Source: ZC4RG30 sp046047615 (GTDB lineage: Bacteria; Pseudomonadota; Gammaproteobacteria; Steroidobacterales; Steroidobacteraceae). Taken from it: a stretch of 64,000 nucleotides of DNA. The first letter of the stretch is position 1. Every line of letters starts with the position of its first letter. Made by a program: the position numbers and the translations under genes. The stretch covers positions 61,536 through 125,535 of the forward strand of contig JBJOHO010000067.1 in assembly GCA_046047615.1 (NCBI GenBank), written 5' to 3'. Positions 46,493 through 57,061 of this stretch are shown here, piece after piece. Under the pieces are notes generated by a model. The model did not search any database. It was not told the DNA's origin and saw only the letters and a program-made list of their open reading frames with translations.

Positions 46493-47188
46493 GTGATACG
46501 CGCATTGCTCATCGACGACGACCGGCGGCACTCGGAGTTGCTCCGGGCCTACTGCGCCCGTTTCGGCATCGAGGTGGAGTGTGCATCGGACGGCGAGCAG
46601 GGTCTGCGCAAGCTGGCGCAGCACGAGCCCGACCTGCTGCTGCTCGACGTGATGCTGCCCGGCAAGGACGGCTTCGAGCTCTGCCGGGAGGTCCGGCGTC
46701 GCAGCCGCATCCCCATCATCATGCTCACGGCCCGCGGTGATGTCGTCGACCGGGTCTCCGGCCTCGAGATCGGTGCCGACGACTACATGGGCAAGCCGTT
46801 CGAACCGCGTGAACTGGTGGCCCGTATCCACACCATCCTGCGCCGTGCCGAGGCCCGGCGCGACAAGAAGGCGCTGCTGCGCTTCGAAGGCCTGGACATC
46901 GATCCCGGGACGCGCACCGTCAAGGTCGATGGCGCGGGGGTCGAGCTCACCACCGCCGAGTACGAACTGCTTGAACTGCTCGCACGTGAAGCGGGCCGCA
47001 ACCTGTCGCGGGATGAGATCCTGTCGGCCATCAAGGGCATCGACGCCGCGATCCTGACCCGCTCGGTGGACATCCTGGTCAGCCGGCTGCGCAAGAAGCT
47101 GGGCGACGAGGCACGGCCCGCGCGTTTCATCCAGACGGTGTGGGGCCGCGGCTATTGCCTGGTGGCCCGGGCACTCGACGCCCCATGA
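46493..47188 (+). CDS. OmpR/PhoB-family response regulator
   Basis: A 231-residue regulator. Receiver domain: acidic D8-D10, phospho-Asp D52 in LLLLDVMLPGKDG, Thr in MLTARGD and Lys in MGKPFEP. Winged-helix output: LTTAEYELLELLAREAGRNLSRDEIL, RSVDILVSRLRKKLGD and IQTVWGRGYCL. The start is GTG 46493, giving MIRALLIDDD; the longer frame upstream has no family match. It overlaps its kinase gene by ATGA. It resembles the RstA/CpxR group; target genes are unknown. Confidence 0.93.
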   Translation: MIRALLIDDDRRHSELLRAYCARFGIEVECASDGEQGLRKLAQHEPDLLLLDVMLPGKDGFELCREVRRRSRIPIIMLTARGDVVDRVSGLEIGADDYMGKPFEPRELVARIHTILRRAEARRDKKALLRFEGLDIDPGTRTVKVDGAGVELTTAEYELLELLAREAGRNLSRDEILSAIKGIDAAILTRSVDILVSRLRKKLGDEARPARFIQTVWGRGYCLVARALDAP

Positions 47189-48525
47189 CCCGCCTGCTGC
47201 GGCACTCGCTGTCGCTGCGCCTGCTCCTCATTTTCCTGCTGCTTGCCTTGACGTTCGGGCTGGGCACGGTGGCGGCATTGCGCTGGGCCTACGCGGCCGG
47301 CGACATCCGCTCGCTGGTCAGTGGCCACCTCATCCTGCATGTCGACTATGTGCGCCGCGACATCGGCTCACCGCCCCGCATCGAGAACGCGGAGGCCATC
47401 ACCCGCAAGGTGCCCGTGGACATCCGCATCGCCGGACCGGAGATCAACTGGGCCTCCGACGCGCGCGTGCCCGCCATCAACTCGCTCGACTTCGGCGACA
47501 GCAGCTGGTTCAACGCCTCGCCCGGGAGCCTGGCGGATGAATTGCCCGGCGTGCAGTTCGCCACCTACGAGCGGCACAACTACCTGAAGTTCCGTGAGGG
47601 CCAGCATGACATCGTGGTGGTCACGCCCAAGATCGGCACGGTACCTGCCGGACCACCGGTGCTGCCGATGCTGGTGGCCATCGCACTGGCGACGGTGCTG
47701 GCAGGGTACCTGGCCGTGCGCCAGCTCTTCCGGCCGATCGCGGCGATCCGCCGCGGCACCGCACGTTTCGGCGTGGGCGAGTTCAGCCACCCCATCCCCG
47801 TGGCACGCAGTGATGAGCTTGGGGCTCTTGCAGCGGACATCAACACCATGGCGCGCCAGGTGCAAGGCATGCTCGATGCCAAGCGCCAGCTGCTGCTGGG
47901 CATCAGCCATGAGCTGCGGTCGCCGCTGTCGCGGTTGAAGCTCGAGCTGGAATTCATGCAGGACGATGACCTGCGGCGTTCGGTCGGCGCCGAGGTCGAC
48001 GAGATGAGCCGCATCATCACGACGTTGCTGGAAGCCGAACGGCTCAACCGCAGGCATGAGGCGCTGGCGCTGCAGCCGGTATCGCCCCGCATCCTGGTCG
48101 AGGATGTCCTGGCGGAATACTTCGCGCGCGATGAGCATCGCATCCAGCTCGACTGCCTGCCCGTGCCCGATGCGGCGCTGCTGGACCCGGCGCGCATCAC
48201 CTTGATGCTCAAGAACCTGGTCGCGAACGCGCTGCGTTACTCCACGCCGGAAGAGGGGCCGGTGCAGGTGCAACTGCGCAGCGAGGGCGCGAACCTGGTG
48301 TTCAGCGTGCGTGACCAGGGGCCGGGCATACCGGCCGCGCAGGCGGCACACATCGGCGAACCGTTCTATCGCGGTGACGCCTCGCGCACGCGCGGCACCG
48401 GTGGAACGGGGCTCGGCCTCTACCTGGCGACGCTGGTCGCCACGGCCCACGGCGGCACGCTGGTGCTGCGTCCGCACAGTGGCCGCGGCGCATGGTTCGA
48501 GGCCTGCATCCCGCTACGCACCTGA
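47185..48525 (+). CDS. Membrane sensor histidine kinase
   Basis: A 446-residue kinase. Membrane helices at about 11-31 and 158-178 enclose a 125-residue periplasmic sensor. HAMP follows (about 178-230), then the phospho-His H242 in LLGISHELRSPLSRLK, N box LKNLVANALRYS, and ATP-lid motifs DQGPGIP and GTGGTGLGLYL. It is of the RstB/CpxA type and pairs with the overlapping response regulator. The signal is unknown. Its last 12 bases overlap the exonuclease gene on the other strand. Confidence 0.93.
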   Translation: MTRLLRHSLSLRLLLIFLLLALTFGLGTVAALRWAYAAGDIRSLVSGHLILHVDYVRRDIGSPPRIENAEAITRKVPVDIRIAGPEINWASDARVPAINSLDFGDSSWFNASPGSLADELPGVQFATYERHNYLKFREGQHDIVVVTPKIGTVPAGPPVLPMLVAIALATVLAGYLAVRQLFRPIAAIRRGTARFGVGEFSHPIPVARSDELGALAADINTMARQVQGMLDAKRQLLLGISHELRSPLSRLKLELEFMQDDDLRRSVGAEVDEMSRIITTLLEAERLNRRHEALALQPVSPRILVEDVLAEYFARDEHRIQLDCLPVPDAALLDPARITLMLKNLVANALRYSTPEEGPVQVQLRSEGANLVFSVRDQGPGIPAAQAAHIGEPFYRGDASRTRGTGGTGLGLYLATLVATAHGGTLVLRPHSGRGAWFEACIPLRT

Positions 48526-49455
48526 AGCCTCGTCCGGCCGCAGCCGACGCAACACGCGACGCCCCGGCCTTCGCGAATACCGGCACAGCGCGTCGACCAC
48601 CTCGATTTCCACTTCGACGTTGCGCCCGCCATAGACCTGCTCCCGCAGCCATGGCGCCTCGGCTGCCGCGGCGTCGCGGTCCATCTCACGGTGCCAGATG
48701 CGGCGCCCGCCATCCCAACGATAGCCCCGTGCCTTCAACAGGTCCTTGGACTCGATGGGAGCATTGAGGGCCCAGACGCGATAGGTGGTGCGCGCGGCGG
48801 AATCGATGACCTTGCGCCAGGGGATCACGCCGCCGCGCGGCAGCGGCGTACGCAGGACCTCGAGCACTGCGCGGCAGTCGATCTCGCTGCGGTGCCCATC
48901 GAAGAAGAAACCGTGCTCAAGTGCGAGGTATTCGAGCTTGGCACCGCTGAAGCCCTCGCGCTTCCAGGCGATGTCGGCGACCGAACAGGCCCAGCGCCGG
49001 GCCGCAAACAGCGGCAGGCGCCGCTCCAGCAGCGGGCGATCGAAGGCCGCGTTGTGGGCGACGACCCACTCGACGTCCTCCAGCATGGCCGCCACGGCCT
49101 CATCGTCGATCTGGTGGCCGGCCACCATGTCGTCGGTGATGCCGTGGATCGCTGTGGTCTCCGGCGGAATCGGCACGCCCGGATCCTCGAGGCTGCCATA
49201 GACATCACTCACGTGGACGATGCGGCCGTCGCTGGCGTCGTAGGCGAAACGGACCATGGCCAGCTCGATGATGCGATCGCGCTCGAAATCCGTGCCGGTG
49301 GTCTCGGTGTCCACGACAACGGCCTCACGCAGCTCGCGCACCTCCGCGACGCCGAAGTCATCCCGGGGCACGAAGCGGCGCAGCACGCGGTAGTGGGGTG
49401 ACGCTTCGAGCAGGCGCGCCGCCGCCTCCAGCTCAGGGTCGGGTTCGTCGTTCAT
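48514..49455 (-). CDS. DEDDh 3'-5' exonuclease with C-terminal extension
   Basis: A 313-residue DnaQ-fold nuclease. Exo I is VVVDTETTGTD, exo II VAHNAAFDRPLLERRL and exo III HRSEIDCRAVLEVL with the His-x4-Asp of DEDDh enzymes; together these hold the two metal ions. After residue about 225 an extra region reads TTYRVWALNAPIESKDLLKARGYRWDGGRRIWHREM (split APIESKDLLKARGYRWDG), as found in some single-strand exonucleases. It probably trims DNA or RNA 3' ends. ATG 49455 overlaps the YkgJ-like stop. Confidence 0.85.
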   Translation of the reverse strand: MNDEPDPELEAAARLLEASPHYRVLRRFVPRDDFGVAEVRELREAVVVDTETTGTDFERDRIIELAMVRFAYDASDGRIVHVSDVYGSLEDPGVPIPPETTAIHGITDDMVAGHQIDDEAVAAMLEDVEWVVAHNAAFDRPLLERRLPLFAARRWACSVADIAWKREGFSGAKLEYLALEHGFFFDGHRSEIDCRAVLEVLRTPLPRGGVIPWRKVIDSAARTTYRVWALNAPIESKDLLKARGYRWDGGRRIWHREMDRDAAAAEAPWLREQVYGGRNVEVEIEVVDALCRYSRRPGRRVLRRLRPDEASGA

Positions 49456-49706
49456 GGCGTGGTCAGCCGCTCCAGTTCGGCCATGAAGCGCAAGGCAGCT
49501 TCGCGATCCGCGGCGCACATCTCCGGCTCGGGCCTCAGGCCACTGCAGCAGGCCGGCCGCTCCGGCCGGCCGAACAGGGCACAACGGTCGTCAGCGGTCA
49601 GTTGCACGCAGCGCACGCCGGCGGGCTTGCCACGCGGCATGCCCGGGATCGGACTGCTGATCGACAGGCCGATGCAGCAGGCGCCACATGCGGTACGACA
49701 TTCCAT
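49452..49706 (-). CDS. YkgJ-family cysteine cluster protein
   Basis: An 84-residue protein rich in Cys: C3, C7, C10 and C11 (MECRTACGACC), then GVRCVQL, RCALFG, ACCSGLRP and MC. This is the YkgJ/UPF0153 pattern of zinc- or iron-binding proteins of unknown function. The sequence is the tail end of a 1218-codon open frame that runs antisense through the TonB receptor; only this last part is real, because MECRTACGACC is the family's normal start. Coupled by ATGA to the exonuclease. Confidence 0.85.
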   Translation of the reverse strand: MECRTACGACCIGLSISSPIPGMPRGKPAGVRCVQLTADDRCALFGRPERPACCSGLRPEPEMCAADREAALRFMAELERLTTP

Positions 49707-49859
49707 GAGGGCACTGTGCTGGCTGGGATGCCCACATCCTCGTCGCGCCACGTCGCCGGCGCAACCCTCGTGCTGTTTACAGCCTGCAGAGATCGGGCAT
49801 AGCCTGCCGGCATCGGCCGGGGGGTCGTGTCCACAACAACAACGAGCAGGGGAATCCAC

Positions 49860-52800
49860 ATGAAGGCACTCATGGTGCGCCGCACAGGCGGCGTGGCAGC
49901 GGCGGTCGCGGCATGCCTGGGCTTGCAGGCGCCCTCGGTCTGGGCGCAGGCCGCGGACCAGGCGGACGAACTGGACGAGGTGATGGTGACCGGCTCGCGC
50001 CTCGGTGCGACGGGCTACACCACACCCACACCGGTGACGCAACTCGACGCCGAGGCGCTTGAGCAGCTCAATGTGGTCAACATCGGCAAGGCAGTCAACG
50101 AGCTGCCCGCGTTCAAGGCCACCACCACGCCGACCAACAACGGCTGGGGCAGCTTCAACGTCGGTGCCCAGATCGTCAACCTGCGCGGCCTGGGCGTGAA
50201 CCGCAACCTGGTGCTGGTCGATGGCCGCAGGTTCGCCCCGGTCACACGTGAAGGCACGGTGGATCTCAACCTCGTGCCCAGCGGACTGATCGCGCGCACG
50301 GACGTCGTCACGGGCGGTGCCTCGGCGGCCTACGGTTCCGATGCGATCGCCGGCGCCGTCAACGTCGTGCTCGACAAGTCCCTCAGCGGCCTCAAGGGCC
50401 AGCTGGACTATGGCCTGTCCGGCGAAGGCGACGGCGGCAACCTGCACGCATCGCTGGCCGGTGGCGCCGATTTCGCGGGCGGCCGCGGCCACTTCATCCT
50501 GGGCGGCGAATATGAGAAGCAGGAAGGCATCGGCGACTGCTTCACGCGCGACTGGTGCAAGGGCGGCCAGATCGTCACCAACACCGGCGCTGGCGCAGTC
50601 GCCGGCCTGACCTACCTGGTCCGCAGCGACGTTGGCGGGGGGTTCCCGACCAACCCGGGCGGCGTGATCAGCAAGCTGAACAACAACACCGCGGCGACCC
50701 TGGCGATCCGCAACCTGCGCGGCACCGGCGCCATCACCTTCGATGCCGCCGGCAACGTGGCGGCCTACAACCTGGGCAGCCCGGCCAGCGGCAACAGTGC
50801 GATCGGTGGCGACTCCTACTCGGGCATGAAGACCACGCAGCTGATGGTGCCCGTGGACCGCTACTCGACCTTCGGCCATGCCGACTTCGAGTTCAGCGAC
50901 ACGCTCAGCGGCTTCATCGAGGGCAGCTACGGACACGTGGAGGGCTCGACCCTGCAGTCGCGCTACTTCGGCGCGCCGGTGGTCGTGTTCAACGACAACC
51001 CCTACATCCCGGCGGAGATCCGCGCCCTGCTGCCGCCGGCCTCGGCCACGCCCTCGACCACCCGCCCCGCCAACAGCGCGGCGGCCTTCAACCTCGCGGT
51101 GCTGGGCCAGCGGCGTGGCGAGTCGGCCTCCGAAGCCAGCACCTGGCGCATCACCTTCGGTCTCGAGGGCCGCTGGTCCGACACCTGGAGCTGGGACAGC
51201 TACTACCAGTACGCGCACACGGACCGCGACCAGCAGGTCGAGAACAACATGGTCGTGGGCGCCTCGCGCGTGATCAACCGCCCGGGCAGCGGCGGCGTGA
51301 ACAACCCGGCGTCCTTTGCCTTCTGGACCTGGGCCAACGACCCCGTGTTCCATCCGGCCGACGCACTGTTGCCGGAAGCACAGCGGCGGATCGTCTGCCG
51401 CGCCTCGATCAGCGCCGATCCGGCGCTGGCCGCCGCCGCCGCGGGGTGCGTGCCCTTCAACCCGTTCGGCGAAGGCCGCGCCACCAAGGCTGCGCTGGAC
51501 TACGTCTACCGCACCCTGACCGAAGCCATCGACATCGACCAGCACGTGGTCGCGGCCAACGTCCGGGGCCGGCTGGCCGACCTGTGGGCCGGTCCGCTGT
51601 CGGTGGCTGCAGGCCTTGAGTACCGGCGCGATTCCACGGCGCTGGTGCACGACACGCTGTCGAACTCCTTCGCCTACTTCCAGAACTTCGGCGCCGACTA
51701 CACCGCTGACCAGGACGTCTGGGAAGGCTACTTCGAGGGCGAGCTGCCCTTGCTCAAGGACATGCCGCTGGCACAGAACGCCGTGCTCAACGCCGCCGTG
51801 CGCCGCACCCAGTACGAGACCTCCGGCGTAGGCGGTTTCAACCAGTCGGCCAGCAGCAACGAGATCGACGCCACGACGTGGAAGGTCGGTCTGGTCTGGG
51901 ACGTGAATGACTGGATGCGCCTGCGGGTCACGCGCTCGCGCGACATCCGCGCTCCCAACTTCAACGAACTGTTCCAGGCCAGCGCCAGCACCTTCACGGC
52001 CGTCACCAACCGCTGGGCGGCCAACGCCTCGCAGTTCCCGGTCGGCCTGTCGGGCGGCAACCCGCAGCTGGACGCCGAATCCGCCCGCACCACCACGATC
52101 GGCATGGTGCTGCAGCCGCAGTGGGACCACGCCGGCCGCCTGCGCCTGTCGGCGGACTACTACGACATCCGCGTGAATGGCTACATCGGCACCCCGGGTG
52201 GCGCCCAGAACATCGTCGACCGCTGCTTCAACTACAGCGATCCGCTGACCTGCCCGCTGATCGTCTTCGCGCCGGACGCCTCCGGCAATGCCAAGGGCAT
52301 CCTGTCCGAGATCCGCAACGTCAACGTGAACCTGCAGTGGCTGCGCAGCCGCGGCCTCGACCTCGAGGCGGACTACCGGCTGCCGATGGACGCACTCCGC
52401 GAGGGCGCTGCCGGCAGCCTGTCGTTGCGCCTGCTGGCCACGCGGACCTTCGACAATTCCACCAACCTGTTCGGCCAGGTCACCGACCAGGTCGGCGTGA
52501 CCGGCACCGGCGGTGGCATCGCCGACTGGCTGGTGAACCTCTACACGACCTACGCCAACGGGCCGTTCTCCGCCACCTTGACCACGCGCTACATTCCGTC
52601 GGGACTCTACAGCCCGAGCTACATCGGTCCGGACGACCCGCGCTTTGCGACGCTGGCCTCCACCAGCACGCAGGTGACCCTGGACGGCCGCCTGCTTTCG
52701 CCGATCAACGACAACACCGTGGCCGGCGCGGTTTACTTCAACCTCAACGGCAGCTATACCTTCCATGAGGGTGACGGCCGGCGCCTGCAGGGCTTTGCCA

Positions 52801-52922
52801 GCATCTCCAACCTGCTGGACAAGACCCCGCCGGCCGCACCGAGCACGCAGTACCCGACCAATCCCGTGTATTTCGACCAGATCGGCCGCTACTTCCGCGT
52901 CGGCGTCCGTTTCAGCTACTGA
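49860..52922 (+). CDS. TonB-dependent receptor
   Basis: A 1020-residue outer-membrane receptor. Signal peptide (GGVAAAVAACLGLQAPSVWAQA, cleaved near residue 31), TonB box-like region DELDEVMVTGSRLG, plug domain with VNLRGLGVNRNLVLVDGRRF and GGASAAYGSDAIAGAVNVVL, then a large beta barrel ending in YFRVGVRFSY with the terminal aromatic residue. It imports a bulky or rare nutrient using TonB energy. The type is common in catabolic gammaproteobacteria. ATG 49860 follows CAGGGGAAT. Two exported proteins follow on the same strand. Confidence 0.93.
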   Translation: MKALMVRRTGGVAAAVAACLGLQAPSVWAQAADQADELDEVMVTGSRLGATGYTTPTPVTQLDAEALEQLNVVNIGKAVNELPAFKATTTPTNNGWGSFNVGAQIVNLRGLGVNRNLVLVDGRRFAPVTREGTVDLNLVPSGLIARTDVVTGGASAAYGSDAIAGAVNVVLDKSLSGLKGQLDYGLSGEGDGGNLHASLAGGADFAGGRGHFILGGEYEKQEGIGDCFTRDWCKGGQIVTNTGAGAVAGLTYLVRSDVGGGFPTNPGGVISKLNNNTAATLAIRNLRGTGAITFDAAGNVAAYNLGSPASGNSAIGGDSYSGMKTTQLMVPVDRYSTFGHADFEFSDTLSGFIEGSYGHVEGSTLQSRYFGAPVVVFNDNPYIPAEIRALLPPASATPSTTRPANSAAAFNLAVLGQRRGESASEASTWRITFGLEGRWSDTWSWDSYYQYAHTDRDQQVENNMVVGASRVINRPGSGGVNNPASFAFWTWANDPVFHPADALLPEAQRRIVCRASISADPALAAAAAGCVPFNPFGEGRATKAALDYVYRTLTEAIDIDQHVVAANVRGRLADLWAGPLSVAAGLEYRRDSTALVHDTLSNSFAYFQNFGADYTADQDVWEGYFEGELPLLKDMPLAQNAVLNAAVRRTQYETSGVGGFNQSASSNEIDATTWKVGLVWDVNDWMRLRVTRSRDIRAPNFNELFQASASTFTAVTNRWAANASQFPVGLSGGNPQLDAESARTTTIGMVLQPQWDHAGRLRLSADYYDIRVNGYIGTPGGAQNIVDRCFNYSDPLTCPLIVFAPDASGNAKGILSEIRNVNVNLQWLRSRGLDLEADYRLPMDALREGAAGSLSLRLLATRTFDNSTNLFGQVTDQVGVTGTGGGIADWLVNLYTTYANGPFSATLTTRYIPSGLYSPSYIGPDDPRFATLASTSTQVTLDGRLLSPINDNTVAGAVYFNLNGSYTFHEGDGRRLQGFASISNLLDKTPPAAPSTQYPTNPVYFDQIGRYFRVGVRFSY

Positions 52923-52944
52923 TGTCCCCGAGGGTGCAACACAG

Positions 52945-53679
52945 ATGACACTGAAAGCCTTGCCGGTGGCGACCGCAGTCGCCACCACCCTGTTCGCCAC
53001 GCTGGTGGCGGCCGCGACGCCGGATTTCACCGGCGTGTGGACCAACGCGGGCGGCCCGGGCATCGGCGGCCGCACCATGGCCGGTGCGGCCACGCCGCTG
53101 CCGCTCAAGCCTGGGCCGAAGGCCCGTGTGGAGGCCTACCAGAAGCTCACCGCAACGCTGGGCGAGACCCCGGGCGGGTGGTGCCTGGGGGCAGGCATGC
53201 CGGGCTCGATGCTCGGCTCCGGCGGCTACCCGATGGAGATCATCCAGCGGCCCGAACAGATCACGATCGTCTATGAGGCCCACTCCGAGACGCGCCGGAT
53301 CTATTTCGGGGACCGCAACGCGCCGCAGTCGGACCGTGTCCCGGGGCGCAACGGTTATTCCAGCGGCCGCTGGGAAGGCGACACGCTGGTCGTCGAAACC
53401 GACAACCTGGTCGACCAGGTGGACCAGCGCTACGCACATTCCGGGAACGCAAAGATCGTCGAGCGGTACAAGCTTGAGGCCCCGGATGCTCAAGGAAGGC
53501 GGGTGCTGGCGGTTGAAATGACGCTGACCGACCCCGACTTCTATACGGAGCCGGTGACGGCCACCAAGCGCTGGGCGCAAGTGCCCAATGGCCGCCTGCT
53601 GCCCTACGAATGCGCCGAGGAAAACTGGCTCAAGCGTCTGCAGGAGCTGGCCGACAAGGCCGGCGTGCCGATGCCCTGA
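52945..53679 (+). CDS. Exported protein of a TonB-receptor/DUF6152 locus
   Basis: A 244-residue protein with a signal peptide (MTLKALPVATAVATTLFATLVAA, cleaved near residue 24). The mature part starts PDFTGVWTN and contains GGWCLGAGMPGSM, YPMEIIQRPEQITIVYEAHSETRRIYF, GYSSGRWEGDTLVVETDNLVDQ and ENWLKRLQEL, a beta-rich repeat pattern seen in exported proteins next to DUF6152. No catalytic motif is recognised. It starts 22 bases after the receptor stop and is probably co-transcribed with it. Confidence 0.75.
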   Translation: MTLKALPVATAVATTLFATLVAAATPDFTGVWTNAGGPGIGGRTMAGAATPLPLKPGPKARVEAYQKLTATLGETPGGWCLGAGMPGSMLGSGGYPMEIIQRPEQITIVYEAHSETRRIYFGDRNAPQSDRVPGRNGYSSGRWEGDTLVVETDNLVDQVDQRYAHSGNAKIVERYKLEAPDAQGRRVLAVEMTLTDPDFYTEPVTATKRWAQVPNGRLLPYECAEENWLKRLQELADKAGVPMP

Positions 53680-53709
53680 AGCCTGACACTGCCACCCGAG
53701 GTAAACGAC

Positions 53710-54138
53710 ATGAAACGTCCGACCCGTTCCACGCTGATCGCCCTGACGCTGGCCGCCGCGGCCGGCGCTGCCATGGCCCACCACTCCGCGGTGCAGTTCG
53801 ACTTCACCAAGCAGGTGTCCTACAAGGGCAAGGTCACGCACTTCCGTGCCATCAACCCGCACATGCAGCTGAAGGTCGAGGTGACCGACAGCAAGGGCAC
53901 GCGCGTCATCGAGTTCGAGGGCCACAGCACGAACAACATGTACCGCAATGGCTACCGCAAGGGCATGATCAACGAAGGCGACATCATCACGGTCTACGCC
54001 GCGCCGCTGAAGTCCGGTGAGGATGGCGGCTACGTCGTGTCGGCCGATGCCGCGGACGGCACGCACTTCGGCATGCGCTCACAGCGGCTGTCGGCCGAGG
54101 ACGCGGCCAAGCTGCGGCAGGCTGCCGAGGGGCGCTAG
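53710..54138 (+). CDS. DUF6152 exported protein
   Basis: A 142-residue protein with signal peptide (LIALTLAAAAGAAMA) followed directly by HHSAVQFDF, the AHHS motif of DUF6152 that would put two His at the mature N-terminus. A small beta domain follows (VSYKGKVTHFRAINPHMQLKVEVTD, GDIITVYAAPLKSGEDGGYV). The function is unknown; an N-terminal His-His with a nearby beta domain could bind copper or other metal. It lies 30 bases after the previous exported protein, third gene of the receptor locus. Confidence 0.82.
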   Translation: MKRPTRSTLIALTLAAAAGAAMAHHSAVQFDFTKQVSYKGKVTHFRAINPHMQLKVEVTDSKGTRVIEFEGHSTNNMYRNGYRKGMINEGDIITVYAAPLKSGEDGGYVVSADAADGTHFGMRSQRLSAEDAAKLRQAAEGR

Positions 54139-54148
54139 GCGCCCCGCG

Positions 54149-56080
54149 TCACCGGGCGGTGGCCAGCAGCTTGTCGACGCTGGCCACCGTCACGGCGTGA
54201 TAGCGCGGCCGGTTCATCGCATAGCTGCGCCGGGCGATCGCCGCGCCCCACTCCCCCTGCTCCATGAGGGCCGCGTACAGGGGCAACACGAACTTGCGCC
54301 GCCCTTGTCCCGAAAGGAAACCTTCGAGGTTCGCGACCGCGGGCTCGTAGCGCTGGGCAATGGCCAGTTTCAGCCATGCAAACCGCACTTCGCTGTTGCC
54401 TTGGGTCCGCAGGGCCAGACGCTGCTCGAGTTCGGCCAGCCGGCGGGCCGGCAACTGGCGCGGCAGGCGTTCGATGAAGCGCACACGTTCCGCGCTGCTC
54501 CAGGAGGCCAGGTCCGTCGGCAGCACGCTGCCGCCGCGCGTCGCGAAACCGGCCGCGGCGGCGTCGACGGCGGCAAAGCGCGTCGAGCGGCGGTGCACGG
54601 CGTCCGCCGGCAGGCCGATGCCGGTCGTCCAGGCCTGAACGTCGATGCGGGCCGCCAGCGCGGGATCACCGTCGAGCAGATGCTGCCGCAGGTCGGCGAT
54701 GAAGCCTGCCGTGGTCTGCGGCTGGAAGGCATGGCGGTCGAAATAGCCACGCAACCAGGCGTCCCAGCGTTCGCGCCCGGCAGCCTCCTCCAGCGTGCGC
54801 AGGAAGGTGGCGCCTTTCTCGTAGGCGATGTCGTTCATGCCGTCGTCGGGATCGCGCCCGGTGAGGTCCACCTGCAGCCGGCTGTCGGCTGACCGGCCTT
54901 CCGCCTCCATGGCCGCAAGCCCGGCCTGAAGGTCGTCCCAGCCCAGGTCCGCCAGCATGTCGGCGAAGTCCCGGCCGTAGACCGCCTCCATGATCCGGTT
55001 CTCGAAGTAGGTGGTGAAGCCCTCGTTCAGCCAGAAGTCCGCCCAGGTCGCGTTGGTGACCAGGTTGCCGGACCAGCTGTGGGCCAGCTCGTGGGCCACC
55101 AGGCTGACCAAGGATTTGTCGCCGGCGATGATCGTTGGCGTCGCGAAGGTGAGTCGCGGGTTTTCCATGCCGCCGAAGGGGAAGGACGGCGGCAGCACCA
55201 GCAGGTCGTAGCGGCCCCAGCGGTAGGGGCCATACAGCGACTCGGCGGCAGCGATCATGCGCTCGAGGTCGACGAACTCGGCTGCCGCCGCCGCCAGCAT
55301 CGCAGGCTCGGTGTACACGCCGCTGCGCGGCCCCAGGGGCTGGAAGGCGATGTCGCCGATGGCGATTGCGATCAGGTAGGGCGCGACCGGCTGGTCCATG
55401 CGGAAACGCCAGGCCTTGCGCCCCTCCCCGGCCGGTTCGCCCTCCGGCGTGAGCATCTCCGCGCTCATGACCACACGCAGCGCAGCGGGCGCAGTGATGC
55501 GCGCCTCCCAGGTCTGGCGGATGCCGGGACTGTCCTGGGTCGGCAGCCACGTGCGCGTGAGGATGGCCTGGCCTTGGCTGAACAGGTAGGGCTGCTGGCC
55601 ACCCGCGGTTTGCGCAGGTTCCAGCCACTGCAGCGCGGCCGCCTCCGGCGCCGTCGAGTAGCGGATGACCACGCGCCGGGCGCTGCCATGCTGGACCACG
55701 AGCGGGGCTCCCAGGATGGGATCGGCGGGCTCGAGCTGCCAGGGCAGCTCAGCGCCCTCGACCGTCGTCACCGAACCGATGGCCAGACCGCGCGTGTCGA
55801 GACGCAGGGTCTGTGCATCGTCACGCGCCTGCAGGTCCAGCGTGGCCGTGCCCGAGAGGCGCCGGGTCGGGAAATCCGCCTCAAGGTCGAGGGCAACATG
55901 CGTGACACGCGAATCGAGCGGGCGGGCAGCCGAGTGGCTGTCGCGCGCCTCGGGTGTGGAGAGCACGGCCGCCACCGGACGGGGCGGCTGTGCTGCCGCC
56001 GCGTCGGGAGCACGACTCCCGCAGCCGGCCAGCAACGAGGAACACCACAGCAGGATCAGGCAACGGTGCGCGAAGGTCAT
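54149..56080 (-). CDS. M1 family aminopeptidase, lipoprotein
   Basis: A 643-residue metallopeptidase exported as a lipoprotein (LILLWCSSLLAGCGS, Cys20). Substrate motif GGMEN at 303-307, zinc motif HELAH at 330-334 and third ligand E353 in WLNEGFTTYFEN, all as in M1 enzymes. The C-terminal helical domain (about 460-640) resembles the leukotriene-A4-hydrolase/cold-active aminopeptidase group. It should remove N-terminal residues from peptides in the periplasm. Convergent with the DUF6152 gene, divergent from the YadG-like ABC gene. Confidence 0.92.
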   Translation of the reverse strand: MTFAHRCLILLWCSSLLAGCGSRAPDAAAAQPPRPVAAVLSTPEARDSHSAARPLDSRVTHVALDLEADFPTRRLSGTATLDLQARDDAQTLRLDTRGLAIGSVTTVEGAELPWQLEPADPILGAPLVVQHGSARRVVIRYSTAPEAAALQWLEPAQTAGGQQPYLFSQGQAILTRTWLPTQDSPGIRQTWEARITAPAALRVVMSAEMLTPEGEPAGEGRKAWRFRMDQPVAPYLIAIAIGDIAFQPLGPRSGVYTEPAMLAAAAAEFVDLERMIAAAESLYGPYRWGRYDLLVLPPSFPFGGMENPRLTFATPTIIAGDKSLVSLVAHELAHSWSGNLVTNATWADFWLNEGFTTYFENRIMEAVYGRDFADMLADLGWDDLQAGLAAMEAEGRSADSRLQVDLTGRDPDDGMNDIAYEKGATFLRTLEEAAGRERWDAWLRGYFDRHAFQPQTTAGFIADLRQHLLDGDPALAARIDVQAWTTGIGLPADAVHRRSTRFAAVDAAAAGFATRGGSVLPTDLASWSSAERVRFIERLPRQLPARRLAELEQRLALRTQGNSEVRFAWLKLAIAQRYEPAVANLEGFLSGQGRRKFVLPLYAALMEQGEWGAAIARRSYAMNRPRYHAVTVASVDKLLATAR

Positions 56081-56134
56081 GGGGCGGGCTCACGGCGCTA
56101 CTGGAGAGCGGAAGCTTACGCTAGGCTGCGCGCC

Positions 56135-57057
<923 letters not shown>

Positions 57058-57061
<4 letters not shown>

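Noticed and set aside
46172..46831. 219-codon minus-strand frame in the gap upstream of the response regulator
   Set aside because: It crosses two terminator structures and the response regulator gene and has no recognisable domain.
49707..53108. Open frame of more than 1100 codons antisense to the TonB receptor
   Set aside because: It results from high GC and receptor codon bias; its Arg/Ala/Val/His-rich translation has no fold pattern. Only the last 84 codons (49452-49706) are a real YkgJ-type gene.
55079..56134. Long upstream extension of the YadG-like ATPase frame
   Set aside because: Antisense to the M1 peptidase; the ATPase domain begins at the ATG at 56135.
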